Origin: JAENVU01 sp038250905
Lineage (GTDB): Bacteria > Actinomycetota > Acidimicrobiia > IMCC26256 > JAENVU01
Reading direction: 5' to 3'
Assembly (NCBI GenBank): GCA_038250905.1
Contig: JBBSBV010000019.1
Coordinates: 23,244-87,243 of the forward strand
Length of the DNA stretch: 64,000 bases
Each line of letters begins with the position of its first letter. The stretch's first letter is position 1. Under the pieces are notes generated by a model that ran no database searches, was not told the origin of the DNA, and worked only from the letters and a program-made list of their open reading frames with translations. Made by a program: the position numbers and the translations under genes. Positions 50,138 to 59,304 of this stretch are shown one piece after another.

Positions 50138-52996
50138 GTGAGTTCGGAACCGGCCGGTCGGCATTTCTCGGGAACGCCCACGCGGATGCTCGTGGAGTAC
50201 CTGCGCGACCGGGCGCCGGAGGGCACCCTCGACCGCGTCCTGGCCGAAGCCGACGAGCACCGCCCGATGTCCGAGTTGCTCGACGACGGCGCGTGGAGCA
50301 CGTACGACGTGTTCCGACGTCTTCTCGAGGTGGCAGGACGCGTGCTCGGTGGTGCGGACCGACTCGCCGAGGTCGGCCGACTTGCGCCGCTGGTCCCGCC
50401 GACGAGCGCCCAGCGCACGGAGATGCTCCAGGCCCTCGGCTCACCGGCCGCCCTCCTCCAGTCGGTCGACGCGAGTGGAAAGGGACTCACCGCGATCGTC
50501 GACGCGTGGCCCGAGGAGGTCGACGACACCTGTTGGATCGTGCACCAGCGCATGCATCCCGGCTTCGAGCCGTTCCCCGAGTACTGCGCCCTCGTGAACG
50601 GACTCATCGCGATGACCCCCATGCTGTTCGGGTTCCCGGCCGGCGAGGTCGTCGAGACCGAGTGTGAGTGTCACGGTGCCGCCCAGTGCTCGTTGCGGAT
50701 TCGATGGGAGCCGGTGGCCGACGAAACCCGGCGAGCCGAATACTTCGAGAAGCGGACGGAGCTTCTCGGCGCCCGGCTCGAGGCACTGCACGGGACCGTC
50801 AATGATCTGGTGTCGGCCGACTCGGTGGAGGCCGTCCTGCACCGCATCGTCACCGAAGTCGCGCGCGCCGTCCCGGCCCCGGGCCATGTGCTCGCCCTCA
50901 GCGGATCGTGGTCGAACCAGCTCGAGTACTACGCCGCCGGGCTCCCCGACCATGCCGCCCGCCTCATCGCGACCGAACTGCTCGCGGGCGATCCCGCAGG
51001 AGTGGTCGACACGGCGGCGGGTCGCCTCGTCGTACCGATCAGCTCGACCCGGGCGCACTACGGGTTCCTCGCCGCCGTCGATCCCCGTCCGAACCGGTTC
51101 TTCGAGCAGGAGATCGAGATCCTCGATGCCTACGCGAGCATGGCGGCCGCGGCCCTCGATTCCGCGAGTGCGCTCGCCGAGGCCCGCCGCGACGCCACCG
51201 CGACCCGGGTGATGCTGCAACTCTCGACCGCGATGGCGGAGGTGACCAGCGTCGAGCAGATGGCGAACCGGCTCGCCCCCGCGGTCCCGGACGTCGTCGA
51301 CTGCGACCGAGTGCTCATCGCGCTCGCCGATCCGGGGACCGGGCGGACGCGGATCGTCGCGACCTTCGGATACGACGACGCAGTGCGCGACGAGATCGGA
51401 GACCTCTCGTTCCCGACCCCGATCACGGGTGTGCTCACCAACTCGTTCCTGTACGCCGATGCGGATGCCGCGCCCGGCGCGGCTCGCCTCATGATGCAGC
51501 GCACCGGAACCATGGCGATGGCAATGGCGCCGATCACGGTGGACACCGACTTCGTCGGGTCTGTGATCGTCGGGGTCACCGACGGCGCCCACCGGCTCCG
51601 CGACGACACGACGGTGCCCGACCGTCTGCGCGGTCTCGCGGCCCAGGCGGCGAGCGCGGTACGCAACGCCCGGCTCCTCGACCAGATCCGTCACCAGGCG
51701 CTCCACGACACGCTGACCGGGCTGCCCAACCGTGCCCTGGTACTCGACCGGGTCGACAACATGCTCGCCCGGGCGCGTCGCCGAAACGAACCTGCGTCGC
51801 TCCTCTTCCTGGACCTCGACGGGTTCAAGGGCGTGAACGACTCGCTCGGACACGAGGCCGGCGACCGGTTGCTCCAGGCCGTCGCCGCCCGGCTCGTGCT
51901 CGCCGTGCGCGACGGTGACACGGTCGGACGGCTCGGCGGCGACGAGTTCGTAGTGCTGATCGAGGCCGCCTCCGACGGCGAGGACGCCGAAACCGTCGCG
52001 GGGCGGATCCTGGCCGACTTGCGTGAGCCGTTCGAGATCACCGACACCCACCATCCGCTCGTCGTCACGGCCAGCGTCGGGATCGCGTGTGGCGACCGCC
52101 TCACGGCGAGCGAACTCCTGCGCGACGCCGATGTCGCCCTCTACCGGGCGAAGGAGGCGGGCAAGGACCAGGCGGTGAGCTTCGAGCCGGAGATGCACAC
52201 GGCCATCCGCGATCAGGCCCGGCTCCTGGCCGACCTGCGGCGCGCGCTCGAGCGCGAAGAGTTCTTCCTCGTCTACCAACCGATCTTCGACCTCCGCAGC
52301 CGTACCGTCACCGGCGCCGAGGCGCTGTTGCGCTGGCGGCACCCGGAGCGTGGGATCGTCCAGCCGGCCGGGTTCATCCCGACACTGGAGGACACCGGTC
52401 TGATCGTCGATGTCGGTCGCTGGGTGATCTTCGAGGCCTGCCGGCAGGCGGCCGAGCTCAGGAGTCACGGTCACGACCTGGTGATCTCGGTCAACGTCTC
52501 GGCCCGGCAACTGGAATCCGATCGCGTCGTCACCGACCTCCGTGCCGCGCTGGCGCGCTACGAGATCGATCCGCACCGCCTGGTGATCGAGATCACCGAG
52601 ACGACGTTGATGCGGGACCCGGACGCCACCGCACGCCGGCTCGCCGCGATCCGTGAGATCGGGACCCGCGTGGCAATCGACGACTTCGGCACGGGCTACT
52701 CGTCGCTCGCGTACATCCGTCAGTTCCCCCTCGACGTCCTGAAGATCGACCGCTCCTTCGTGAACGCGATGGCCGGCTCCGACCAGGCCGATGCGCTCGT
52801 GCACGCGCTGGTCCAACTCGGCAAGAGCCTCGGGCTCGAGACGTTGGCCGAGGGCATCGAGGAGGCCGATCAGTTCGACGCGCTCCAGCGCCAGGAATGC
52901 GACAGCGGACAGGGCTTTCTGCTCGCCCGGCCGCTCGATCCGGTCGACCTTGAGTCGTTCCTGCTGACGAACGAGGTCACCGCTCCGGTCGGGTGA
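50138..52996 (+). CDS. V4R-GAF-GAF-GGDEF-EAL signalling protein
   Basis: About 952 residues; the start is uncertain (GTG 50138 chosen; GTG 50081 or the ATG near 50189 also fit). A V4R-like domain (about 35-190) has the Cys cluster C176, C178 and C184 in VETECECHGAAQCSL, a pattern that can bind metal or ligand. Two GAF domains follow (about 220-360 and 360-540). The GGDEF domain (near 600, RLGGDEF, preceded by an RxxD I-site, RDGD) is intact. The EAL domain (from about 690, EALLRW, NVSARQLE, DDFGTGYSSL, ETLAEGIE) has all catalytic residues. It could both make and break cyclic di-GMP in response to a ligand. Confidence 0.87.
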   Translation: MSSEPAGRHFSGTPTRMLVEYLRDRAPEGTLDRVLAEADEHRPMSELLDDGAWSTYDVFRRLLEVAGRVLGGADRLAEVGRLAPLVPPTSAQRTEMLQALGSPAALLQSVDASGKGLTAIVDAWPEEVDDTCWIVHQRMHPGFEPFPEYCALVNGLIAMTPMLFGFPAGEVVETECECHGAAQCSLRIRWEPVADETRRAEYFEKRTELLGARLEALHGTVNDLVSADSVEAVLHRIVTEVARAVPAPGHVLALSGSWSNQLEYYAAGLPDHAARLIATELLAGDPAGVVDTAAGRLVVPISSTRAHYGFLAAVDPRPNRFFEQEIEILDAYASMAAAALDSASALAEARRDATATRVMLQLSTAMAEVTSVEQMANRLAPAVPDVVDCDRVLIALADPGTGRTRIVATFGYDDAVRDEIGDLSFPTPITGVLTNSFLYADADAAPGAARLMMQRTGTMAMAMAPITVDTDFVGSVIVGVTDGAHRLRDDTTVPDRLRGLAAQAASAVRNARLLDQIRHQALHDTLTGLPNRALVLDRVDNMLARARRRNEPASLLFLDLDGFKGVNDSLGHEAGDRLLQAVAARLVLAVRDGDTVGRLGGDEFVVLIEAASDGEDAETVAGRILADLREPFEITDTHHPLVVTASVGIACGDRLTASELLRDADVALYRAKEAGKDQAVSFEPEMHTAIRDQARLLADLRRALEREEFFLVYQPIFDLRSRTVTGAEALLRWRHPERGIVQPAGFIPTLEDTGLIVDVGRWVIFEACRQAAELRSHGHDLVISVNVSARQLESDRVVTDLRAALARYEIDPHRLVIEITETTLMRDPDATARRLAAIREIGTRVAIDDFGTGYSSLAYIRQFPLDVLKIDRSFVNAMAGSDQADALVHALVQLGKSLGLETLAEGIEEADQFDALQRQECDSGQGFLLARPLDPVDLESFLLTNEVTAPVG

Positions 52997-53041
52997 CCTC
53001 CGCGGTTCGAGCGGGGACTCGGCTGCAACCACCACCAACAC

Positions 53042-53061
53042 GCTGGGCAGCAACACCCAGC
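53042..53061 (+). terminator. Stem-loop terminator candidate after the GGDEF-EAL gene
   Basis: GCTGGG (53042-53047) pairs with CCCAGC (53056-53061) around an 8-nt loop, 46 bp after the stop. The rest of the 143-bp gap (52997-53139) contains no gene and presumably the promoter of the sigma-factor operon. Confidence 0.5.
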
Positions 53062-53139
53062 CCGAAGATGAATCCCGTCGGACGGTCGCGAGCGGTACGA
53101 AATTGCAGACCCCGGCGGATCGTTCCAAGATGCCGTTCC

Positions 53140-53787
53140 ATGGAGCAGGGCCACGCGACGACAGACGACGAGTTGGTCGCCCGGCTCAAAGCGGGCGACG
53201 AACTCGCGTTCCGGGCACTGGTCGACGAGTACACGGCTCCCCTTCGACGGGTCGCGCGGAGCTACGTCGCCACCGACGCGGCGGCCGACGAGGTGGTCCA
53301 GGACACCTGGGTCGGCGTGCTGCGCGGCATCGACCGGTTCGAACAGCGATCGTCGTTGAAGACCTGGATCTACCGGATCCTGCTGAACATCGCCCGCACC
53401 CGGGGGGTGCGGGACAAACGCAGCATCCCGTTCGCGAGCCTCGGCTCCGACGACGAGGACGGTCCGACGTTCTCGCCCGAACGGTTCCAGACCGAAGCCG
53501 GCCCGTACCCCGGCCACTGGGCAGCGTTCCCGACCCGCTGGCACGACCAGCCCGAGGTCCGCGCGGTCGGCCACGAGACCCTCGCGGTCGTGCGCGACGC
53601 GCTCGACCGGCTCCCGCCGAACCAGCGCGAGGTGGTGCGACTCCGCGATGTCGAGGGTTGGTCGAGTTTCGAAGTCTGTAATGCCTTGCGCCTCTCGGAG
53701 ACCAACCAACGGGTCCTGCTCCACCGCGGCCGGGCGAAGCTTCGCGCGGCCTTGGAGATGTACTTCGAAGAATCGATGAGCGCATGA
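53140..53787 (+). CDS. ECF-type RNA polymerase sigma factor
   Basis: 215 residues from ATG 53140. Sigma region 2: FRALVDEYTAPLRRVARSYV and AADEVVQDTWVGVLRGIDRF, then SLKTWIYRILLNIART. Region 4: LPPNQREVVRLRDVEGWSSFEVCNALRLSETNQRVLLHRGRAKL. The linker of about 60 residues between them is longer than usual and Pro/Trp-rich. It directs RNA polymerase to a specific promoter set. The downstream gene, overlapping by 4 bp, encodes its likely anti-sigma factor. Confidence 0.9.
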   Translation: MEQGHATTDDELVARLKAGDELAFRALVDEYTAPLRRVARSYVATDAAADEVVQDTWVGVLRGIDRFEQRSSLKTWIYRILLNIARTRGVRDKRSIPFASLGSDDEDGPTFSPERFQTEAGPYPGHWAAFPTRWHDQPEVRAVGHETLAVVRDALDRLPPNQREVVRLRDVEGWSSFEVCNALRLSETNQRVLLHRGRAKLRAALEMYFEESMSA

Positions 53788-54047
53788 CGACGATCCACGA
53801 GATGGCGTGCCAGGAGTTGGTGGAGCGCGTCACCGAATACCTCGACGCCTCGCTCACCGACATCGACCGGACACGGTTCGAAGACCACATCGGCGAATGC
53901 CCGGGATGCCTCGAGATCCTCGAACAGTTCCGGGCCGTAGTGCAGCTGACCGGCGCGCTCGCCCCCGAGCTCGTGGCCGAGATCGACCCCCCGACGCGAG
54001 ACGCGCTGGTGAGCGCCTTTCGCGCTTGGCACAACCAGCAGAGGTAG
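53784..54047 (+). CDS. Small zinc-finger anti-sigma factor
   Basis: 87 residues. The ZAS-type motif H-x3-C-x2-C is seen as H35, C39 and C42 in DHIGECPGC, with Cys9 as a possible fourth ligand. It lacks a membrane helix, so it is a cytoplasmic anti-sigma factor that may sense redox or metal changes through the zinc site. The 4-bp overlap with the ECF gene gives equal expression of the pair. It is followed 20 bp later by the CoA-transferase gene. Confidence 0.85.
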   Translation: MTTIHEMACQELVERVTEYLDASLTDIDRTRFEDHIGECPGCLEILEQFRAVVQLTGALAPELVAEIDPPTRDALVSAFRAWHNQQR

Positions 54048-54066
54048 TCGCGCGTAGCGTTCGCGC

Positions 54067-55365
54067 ATGGCTCCCAAGATCGTCACCCCCGCCGAGGCGA
54101 CCGCGTGGGTTCGCGCCGAGGACACCCTCGGGATCCCGCTCGGTCCCGGCCAGCCGTCGGGGTTCCTGCACGCCTTGGGCGACCGGGACGACTGGACCGA
54201 CCTGACTGTCTTCGGGGCGTTGCTGGTAGATCTGTACGCGGTCTTCACCAAGCCCGGGGTGCGGTACCTCTCGGGGTTCTTCGGACCCGCCGAGCGATTC
54301 CTCGTCGACAGCGGCGCGCGGGTCGAGTTCGTCCCCGCCGACTTCCGGCGGTTCACCCGCATCGCGGAGCAACTCGCGCCGCGGGTCGTGGCCACGGTGG
54401 CCACGCCACCCGACGCCGACGGGTTCCTCTCCCTCTCGCTCCACGCCGGCGCGACGATCGAGGCGATCAAGCGCGCCGCCGCCGATCCCGAGCGGGTGCT
54501 GGTGGTCGAGGCCAACCCGAAGTTCCCCCGCACGCGGGGTCTCCTCCCCGCCTTCCCGCACCGGGTCCACCTCGACGACATCGACGTGCTCGTCGAGTCG
54601 GACCGCGACCCGTTCGTGCTCGCGGAGGTGGAACCGGGCCCGATCGACCGCGCCATCGCGTCCCACGTGGCCCCGCTCATCCCCGACGGTGCCACCCTGC
54701 AAACCGGCATCGGCGGAATCCCGTCGACCGTCGTCGGTCTGCTCGCCGACGGCGACGGCGGCGACTACGGCGTGCACTCGGAGATGTTCACCAGCGGGCT
54801 GATGTCACTCCACCGCGCGGGCAAGGTCTCGAACCAACACAAGGGACAGTTCGAAGGCGTGTCGATCACGACGTTCGCGGCAGGCACGCTCGACCTCTAC
54901 GAATGGCTCGACGACAACGACGAGGTCGCGTTCCTCCCGGTCGACATCGTCAACTCGCCCGAGGTGATCGCCCGGAACCGGACGATGGTCACGGTGAACG
55001 GCGCACTGACCGTCGATCTCCACGGACAAGTCGTCGCCGACTCGGTCGGGAGCAAGCAGTTCTCGGGCATCGGCGGCCACGAGGACTTCATCGCCCAGTC
55101 GGGCCTCTCGCTCGACGACCGGTCACTCGTCTGCCTTCCGTCCACCGCGACGGTCGACGGCGCCCGCGTCTCGCGCATCGTCCCGGCCCTGCCGACCGGC
55201 TGGATCGTCACCACACCCCGCCACCAACTCGACCTCGTGGTCACCGAACACGGCGTCGCCCACCTGCGAGGGCGGACGGTGCGGGAGCGGGCCCGGGCGC
55301 TCGCCGAGATCGCCGATCCCGTGTTCCGGGACGAACTCCGGGAACAGGCGGGACGCCTCGGCTGA
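54067..55365 (+). CDS. Acetyl-CoA hydrolase/transferase family protein
   Basis: 432 residues. The two-domain family I CoA-transferase is seen in LQTGIGGIPSTVVGLLAD (glycine loop) and the catalytic Glu in YGVHSEMFTSGLMSLHRAG, followed by the C-terminal FSGIGGHEDFIAQSG and VVTEHGVAHLRGR. Members exchange CoA between acetate, succinate, 4-hydroxybutyrate or propionate, or hydrolyse the thioester. It lies just downstream of the sigma/anti-sigma pair (20 bp), which may place it under that promoter, though it can have its own. Confidence 0.88.
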   Translation: MAPKIVTPAEATAWVRAEDTLGIPLGPGQPSGFLHALGDRDDWTDLTVFGALLVDLYAVFTKPGVRYLSGFFGPAERFLVDSGARVEFVPADFRRFTRIAEQLAPRVVATVATPPDADGFLSLSLHAGATIEAIKRAAADPERVLVVEANPKFPRTRGLLPAFPHRVHLDDIDVLVESDRDPFVLAEVEPGPIDRAIASHVAPLIPDGATLQTGIGGIPSTVVGLLADGDGGDYGVHSEMFTSGLMSLHRAGKVSNQHKGQFEGVSITTFAAGTLDLYEWLDDNDEVAFLPVDIVNSPEVIARNRTMVTVNGALTVDLHGQVVADSVGSKQFSGIGGHEDFIAQSGLSLDDRSLVCLPSTATVDGARVSRIVPALPTGWIVTTPRHQLDLVVTEHGVAHLRGRTVRERARALAEIADPVFRDELREQAGRLG

Positions 55366-55411
55366 TGCCGAGCGTCCGCCTGTTCGCTCGTTGCCGCCAC
55401 CGGCGACCGGC

Positions 55412-56134
55412 CTACCGGCAGTGGATCGTCACGTAGTTCGCGAGGTTGGCCGTGGTGGTGAAGAACCCCGTGAACGGCGCCATCCCCACCCCGACGCTGC
55501 CGTACTGGCCTGGACCGACGGCTCCGAACGGCAACCGCTTCCAACTCCCCGGCGTGCCGTAGGCGAGCAGCACCGTCGACGGCGTGTTGTTGAACAGGAG
55601 CACGTTGCATCCCACCGGGTTGACCGAGCTGAGCGTGAACGTGCGCGGGCTGAACACCGGGAGTCCGCGCGCATTGAGCGAGATCGTCGACACCGGCGCA
55701 GTGGAGATCCCGACCAACGTCTGGGTGATCGGTGCGGCCGCCGACGGATCGTGGGTGGCGTCACCCGAGTACGACGCCGTCACCTGGTGCGGGCCCGGGA
55801 AGTACGCCGGGTAGATGTCGGCGAGCGGGAGGCGAGCCTTGCCGACCGCGTCGAGCGTGGCGGTCTGGTACCAGCCGCCGTCGATCGAGAAGTCGACCGT
55901 ACCGGTCGGGACGCCGGCCCCGGTGGTGAGCGATTTGACCGTCGCGGTGATGGCACCCGCGTTCCCATAGTTGGCGAGTGGTTTCGACGACACGAGCTTG
56001 GTGCTCGTTGCCACCGGCGTCGTCACTGCGGTCGTGAGCGTGGCGCCCGCCGGTGCGGCCAGCACACCGACCGCGAGCAGCGCGGCCACCAATGCCGTGA
56101 GGCCGAATCGACTCCCGCGTTTCGTGATTGCCAT
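55412..56134 (-). CDS. Secreted protein with Ig-like (Big_3-type) domain
   Basis: 240 residues from the ATG at 56134; the longer reading to 56275 is rejected because a proper signal peptide starts here. The peptide MAITKRGSRFGLTALVAALLAVGVLAAPAGA ends in a type I site (A-G-A). The mature part has a bacterial Ig-like repeat (GTVDFSIDGGWYQTATLDAVGKA ... GPHQVTASYSGDATHDPS), and a C-terminal region with two Cys near VGCNVLLF and the end. No sorting signal or membrane anchor is seen. It may be an extracellular adhesion or binding protein. Confidence 0.75.
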   Translation of the reverse strand: MAITKRGSRFGLTALVAALLAVGVLAAPAGATLTTAVTTPVATSTKLVSSKPLANYGNAGAITATVKSLTTGAGVPTGTVDFSIDGGWYQTATLDAVGKARLPLADIYPAYFPGPHQVTASYSGDATHDPSAAAPITQTLVGISTAPVSTISLNARGLPVFSPRTFTLSSVNPVGCNVLLFNNTPSTVLLAYGTPGSWKRLPFGAVGPGQYGSVGVGMAPFTGFFTTTANLANYVTIHCR

Positions 56135-56284
56135 GATGCACCTTTCCTCGTCGCGAATGCGTGAGGTCAGTGTCATGGCGGCTCGGTCAACGTTCGGTTC
56201 GCGACCCGCCTCGGGAAGGCCAGGGTTCGCGCGTTTGTGACCTTCGGACGTCCAGTTCGGGACCTTCGGCCCCACCGTGCGTGC

Positions 56285-57148
56285 TCAGGTCACCCGATCC
56301 GCGAACGCGTGCAGTCGATCCAGCCACTCGGCGCGCGTCGTGCAGCCGTCGAACTGGACCGCGAGCCATTCGACGCCGAGCTCCGCGAACGGCTCGTGAT
56401 CGTCGTCGCGGTGGAACGGCGCGAAGCAGACGGTGAGCGGTGCGGTGCGGCCGATCTCGTGTGCGTAGGCGCGGGCCGCGGCGAGCCGGACCGCGAGTTC
56501 GTCGAGGTTGGTGATCGCCGGGGTCTTCACGGCGCGGGATGCTGACGGCGGGTTGGGGAAGGGGGACCAGCCGTCGCCGATCTCCACCGCACGCCGCATC
56601 GCCTGGGTGCTGTTGCCACCGATCCAGATCGGCACCGGCGCGGGTTGGGGCAACTGCGTGACCGCGCGGGCCGAGAGCCGGTCGGTCGTCGCTTCCACCC
56701 CCGTCTCGGTCCAGGCCCGGCGCATGAGCCCGATCGTCTCCGCGAGGAGGTCGTTGCGCGCCGTGAAATCGACCCCCATGGCCGCGAACTCGGGCTTGAG
56801 GTACCCCGCCGCCACCCCCAGGAGCACGCGCCCGCCCGACATCGTCTGGAGCGTCGCAACCCCCTTGGCGGCCAGGAACGGATTCCGGTATGCCGCGACG
56901 TAGACGTGGGTGTGGAGCATCACTCGCCGGGTCGCGGCCGCCGCGAACGCGAGGGCGACGAGTGGTTCCTGCGCGTGGTGCCCGCCACCCGCGAGCCAAC
57001 GATCGTCGGGCGCCGGGTGGTCGGTGACGAACACCGCGTCGAGCCCCGCGGCCTCGACCGCGGCAGCCATCTCGGCCACCGCGTCGCCGGTGACGAATTC
57101 CTCGACGTGGCGGACGTGATCGACGGGCAGACCGACCGAGTAGCGCAT
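56285..57148 (-). CDS. LLM-class F420-dependent oxidoreductase (third in window)
   Basis: 287 residues. Luciferase-like features: GLDAVFVTDHPAP, LHTHVYVAAYRNPFLAAKGVATLQTMSGGRVLLGVAAGYLKPEF and PIWIGGNSTQAMRRAVEIGDGW. The reaction is unknown. It diverges from the cytochrome P450 gene with a 48-bp spacer, so the two may share control and may act on related compounds. Confidence 0.85.
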   Translation of the reverse strand: MRYSVGLPVDHVRHVEEFVTGDAVAEMAAAVEAAGLDAVFVTDHPAPDDRWLAGGGHHAQEPLVALAFAAAATRRVMLHTHVYVAAYRNPFLAAKGVATLQTMSGGRVLLGVAAGYLKPEFAAMGVDFTARNDLLAETIGLMRRAWTETGVEATTDRLSARAVTQLPQPAPVPIWIGGNSTQAMRRAVEIGDGWSPFPNPPSASRAVKTPAITNLDELAVRLAAARAYAHEIGRTAPLTVCFAPFHRDDDHEPFAELGVEWLAVQFDGCTTRAEWLDRLHAFADRVT

Positions 57149-57196
57149 GAGGCGCGCACGCTACCGTCGCGCCACCTACTCCGAGGAGACCCACCG

Positions 57197-58435
57197 ATGC
57201 CGATCGTCGACGACGTACCCCTGAGCGAGACCGACTTCTGGATTGCGCCGGATGCAGATCGTGAAGCCGGCTTCCGACGGCTGCGCGACGAGGCGCCCAT
57301 CTCGTTCTTCCCGGAGCCCGAGTACCCCGACTTCCCCCAGGGCCCGGGCTACTGGTCGCTGACCCGCTACGACGACGTGATGTACGCGAGCCGGCATCCC
57401 GAGTTGTTCTGCTCCGGACACGGGGGCACCAACATCGGTGACATCCCCCAGGAGATCGGCGACTTCATCGGATCGATCATCAACATGGACGATCCGCGGC
57501 ACAAGAAACTGCGCAGCCTCGTCAACCACGGATTCACCCCGAAGGCCCTCGGCCGGCTGCTCGAATCCGTGCGCGACCGGACCAACGAGGTCATCGACGC
57601 GGTCGCCGAGAAGGGCTCGTGCGATTTCGTGGCCGAGATCGCGGCGCCCATGCCGCTCGCGATCGTCTGCGACATGGTCGGCGTCGCGCCGGCCGATCGC
57701 CAGACCGTCTTCGAGTGCAGCAACGTGATCCTCGGCGTCGGCGACCCCGAGTACGTGCAGTCGATGGAAGAGCTCATGGCGGCGTTCATGCAGCTGCACC
57801 AGATCGCGATGGCACTGGGTGAGCACCGGCTCGCCAACCCCGCCGACGACATCACGAGCACGCTCATGCACGCCGAGGTCGACGGCGAACGCCTCACCGT
57901 CGCCGAGTTCGCGTCGTTCTTCATCCTGCTGGTGGTCGCCGGGAACGAGACCACCCGCACCGCGATCTCACACGGCATGTGGGCGATGCACCAGTTCCCC
58001 GACCAGCGTGCACTCTGGTCCGGCGACTTCGACACCCACGCGGTGAACGCGGTCGAGGAGATCGTCCGCTGGGCGACGCCGGTGATCCACTTCCGCCGCA
58101 CCGCCACCCAGGACACCGCGATCGCGGGCCAGCCCATCGCCGAGGGCGAGAAGGTCGTGATGTGGTTCAACTCCGCCAACCGCGACGAGCGCCAGTTCCC
58201 GGATCCATACCGGTTCGACATCACGCGCTCGCCGAATCCCCACTTCGGCTACGGCGGCGGCGGTCCCCATTTCTGCCTCGGCGCCAACCTGGCCCGACGC
58301 GAGATCCGCGTGATGTTCGAGCAGTTGTTCCAGCGCCTGCCCGACCTCCGCATCACCGCGGAACCGGAGATCCTCCAGTCGGCGTTCATCCACGGCATCA
58401 AGCGCATGCCGTGTGAGTTCACACCCGCGAAGTAG
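57197..58435 (+). CDS. Cytochrome P450 (CYP125/CYP124/CYP142-like clade)
   Basis: 412 residues from ATG 57197, no membrane anchor, a soluble bacterial P450. The oxygen-activation helix is VVAGNETTRT, the ExxR is EIVR in AVEEIVRW, and the heme loop FGYGGGGPHFCLG holds the Cys ligand. The early part (GYWSLTRYDDVMYASRHPELFCSG and NMDDPRHKKLRSLVNHGF) and the C-terminal HGIKRMPCEF resemble, from memory, the sterol/fatty-acid omega-hydroxylases CYP124, CYP125 and CYP142. That would fit the steroid-type genes at 3017-4974. It needs a ferredoxin and reductase, neither of which is adjacent. Confidence 0.85.
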   Translation: MPIVDDVPLSETDFWIAPDADREAGFRRLRDEAPISFFPEPEYPDFPQGPGYWSLTRYDDVMYASRHPELFCSGHGGTNIGDIPQEIGDFIGSIINMDDPRHKKLRSLVNHGFTPKALGRLLESVRDRTNEVIDAVAEKGSCDFVAEIAAPMPLAIVCDMVGVAPADRQTVFECSNVILGVGDPEYVQSMEELMAAFMQLHQIAMALGEHRLANPADDITSTLMHAEVDGERLTVAEFASFFILLVVAGNETTRTAISHGMWAMHQFPDQRALWSGDFDTHAVNAVEEIVRWATPVIHFRRTATQDTAIAGQPIAEGEKVVMWFNSANRDERQFPDPYRFDITRSPNPHFGYGGGGPHFCLGANLARREIRVMFEQLFQRLPDLRITAEPEILQSAFIHGIKRMPCEFTPAK

Positions 58436-58443
58436 CCGAACCC

Positions 58444-59304
58444 ATGACCACCGTCGAGCCGTTCGATCCCGGCTTCGGCCCCCTTGTCGACACCACGATG
58501 CGGGTGGCGGCGTGGAACATCTGGGCCCGGTACGCGGCATGGGAGGTGCGGGAGCCGATCATCACCGCGCAACTGCGCGCCGCCGCGCCCGATCTCTGCC
58601 TCCTCGTCGAGGTGTGGGACGAGCCCGACGGCCGATCGCAGGCCGCGGAGTTGGCGGCTGCGCTCGGTGGCTTCCACCACGTGCACGAGTCCAACCTCAC
58701 CTTCCCCGACGGCGTGCGCGCGGGAAACGCGATCCTCAGCCGGTGGCCGATCACGCGCCACGACGTCCGGACCCTGCCGCGCACCGCACCGAACGGGTCC
58801 GCCGACGACGACGGCGAGGAGCGGCTGTGCGTCTTCGCCGAGATCGACGGGCCGCGGGGACCGATCCAGGCGTTCTGCGCGCACCTCTCGTGGCGCGAGG
58901 ACCACGGCGCGATCCGCCAGGAGCAGGTGCGGGCGATCGCGGAGTTCGCCCGTTCCACCCGGCCGCGTTCGTTCCCCGCGATCCTCGGTGGCGACCTCAA
59001 CGCCGCGCCCGACACCGACGAGATCCGCATGCTGACCGGCCACGCCGGCGTACCGGTACCCGGCATCTGGTTCCGCGACGCGTGGGTGCATGGCGGCGAC
59101 GGCCCGGGGTTCACCTGGTCGAACACGAATCCCTGGGCTGCGACGAGCCTCGACGTCGACCGTCGCATCGACTACGTGCTCGTCGGCCATCCGAAGCTCG
59201 GTGGTGTCGGCCAGGTGGTGCACGCTGCGTTACTGGGCGACACACCGGTCGACGGTGTCTACGGCTCGGACCACTTCGGTCTCGTGGCCGACCTCCGCTA
59301 CTGA
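58444..59304 (+). CDS. Endonuclease/exonuclease/phosphatase (EEP) family protein
   Basis: 286 residues starting 8 bp after the P450 stop. EEP motifs are seen: the Asn of RVAAWNIWARYA (about 20-31), LCLLVEVWD with the metal Glu, the later GGDLNAAPDTDEIR (Asp/Asn), and the C-terminal YGSDHFGLVADL (Asp-His). The family cleaves phosphodiester bonds in nucleic acids, lipids or small molecules. Lack of a signal peptide suggests a cytoplasmic role. Its last 7 bp overlap the PaaX-like gene on the opposite strand. Confidence 0.8.
   Translation: MTTVEPFDPGFGPLVDTTMRVAAWNIWARYAAWEVREPIITAQLRAAAPDLCLLVEVWDEPDGRSQAAELAAALGGFHHVHESNLTFPDGVRAGNAILSRWPITRHDVRTLPRTAPNGSADDDGEERLCVFAEIDGPRGPIQAFCAHLSWREDHGAIRQEQVRAIAEFARSTRPRSFPAILGGDLNAAPDTDEIRMLTGHAGVPVPGIWFRDAWVHGGDGPGFTWSNTNPWAATSLDVDRRIDYVLVGHPKLGGVGQVVHAALLGDTPVDGVYGSDHFGLVADLRY

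Noticed and set aside
50441..53128. Minus-strand open frame of 895 codons
   Set aside because: Complement of the GGDEF-EAL gene; open only because of high GC. The plus strand has RLGGDEF, EALLRW and other motifs.
55391..56164. Plus-strand open frame of 257 codons over the Ig-like gene
   Set aside because: The minus strand has a proper signal peptide and an Ig-like repeat; the plus frame is very Arg-rich and has no domain.
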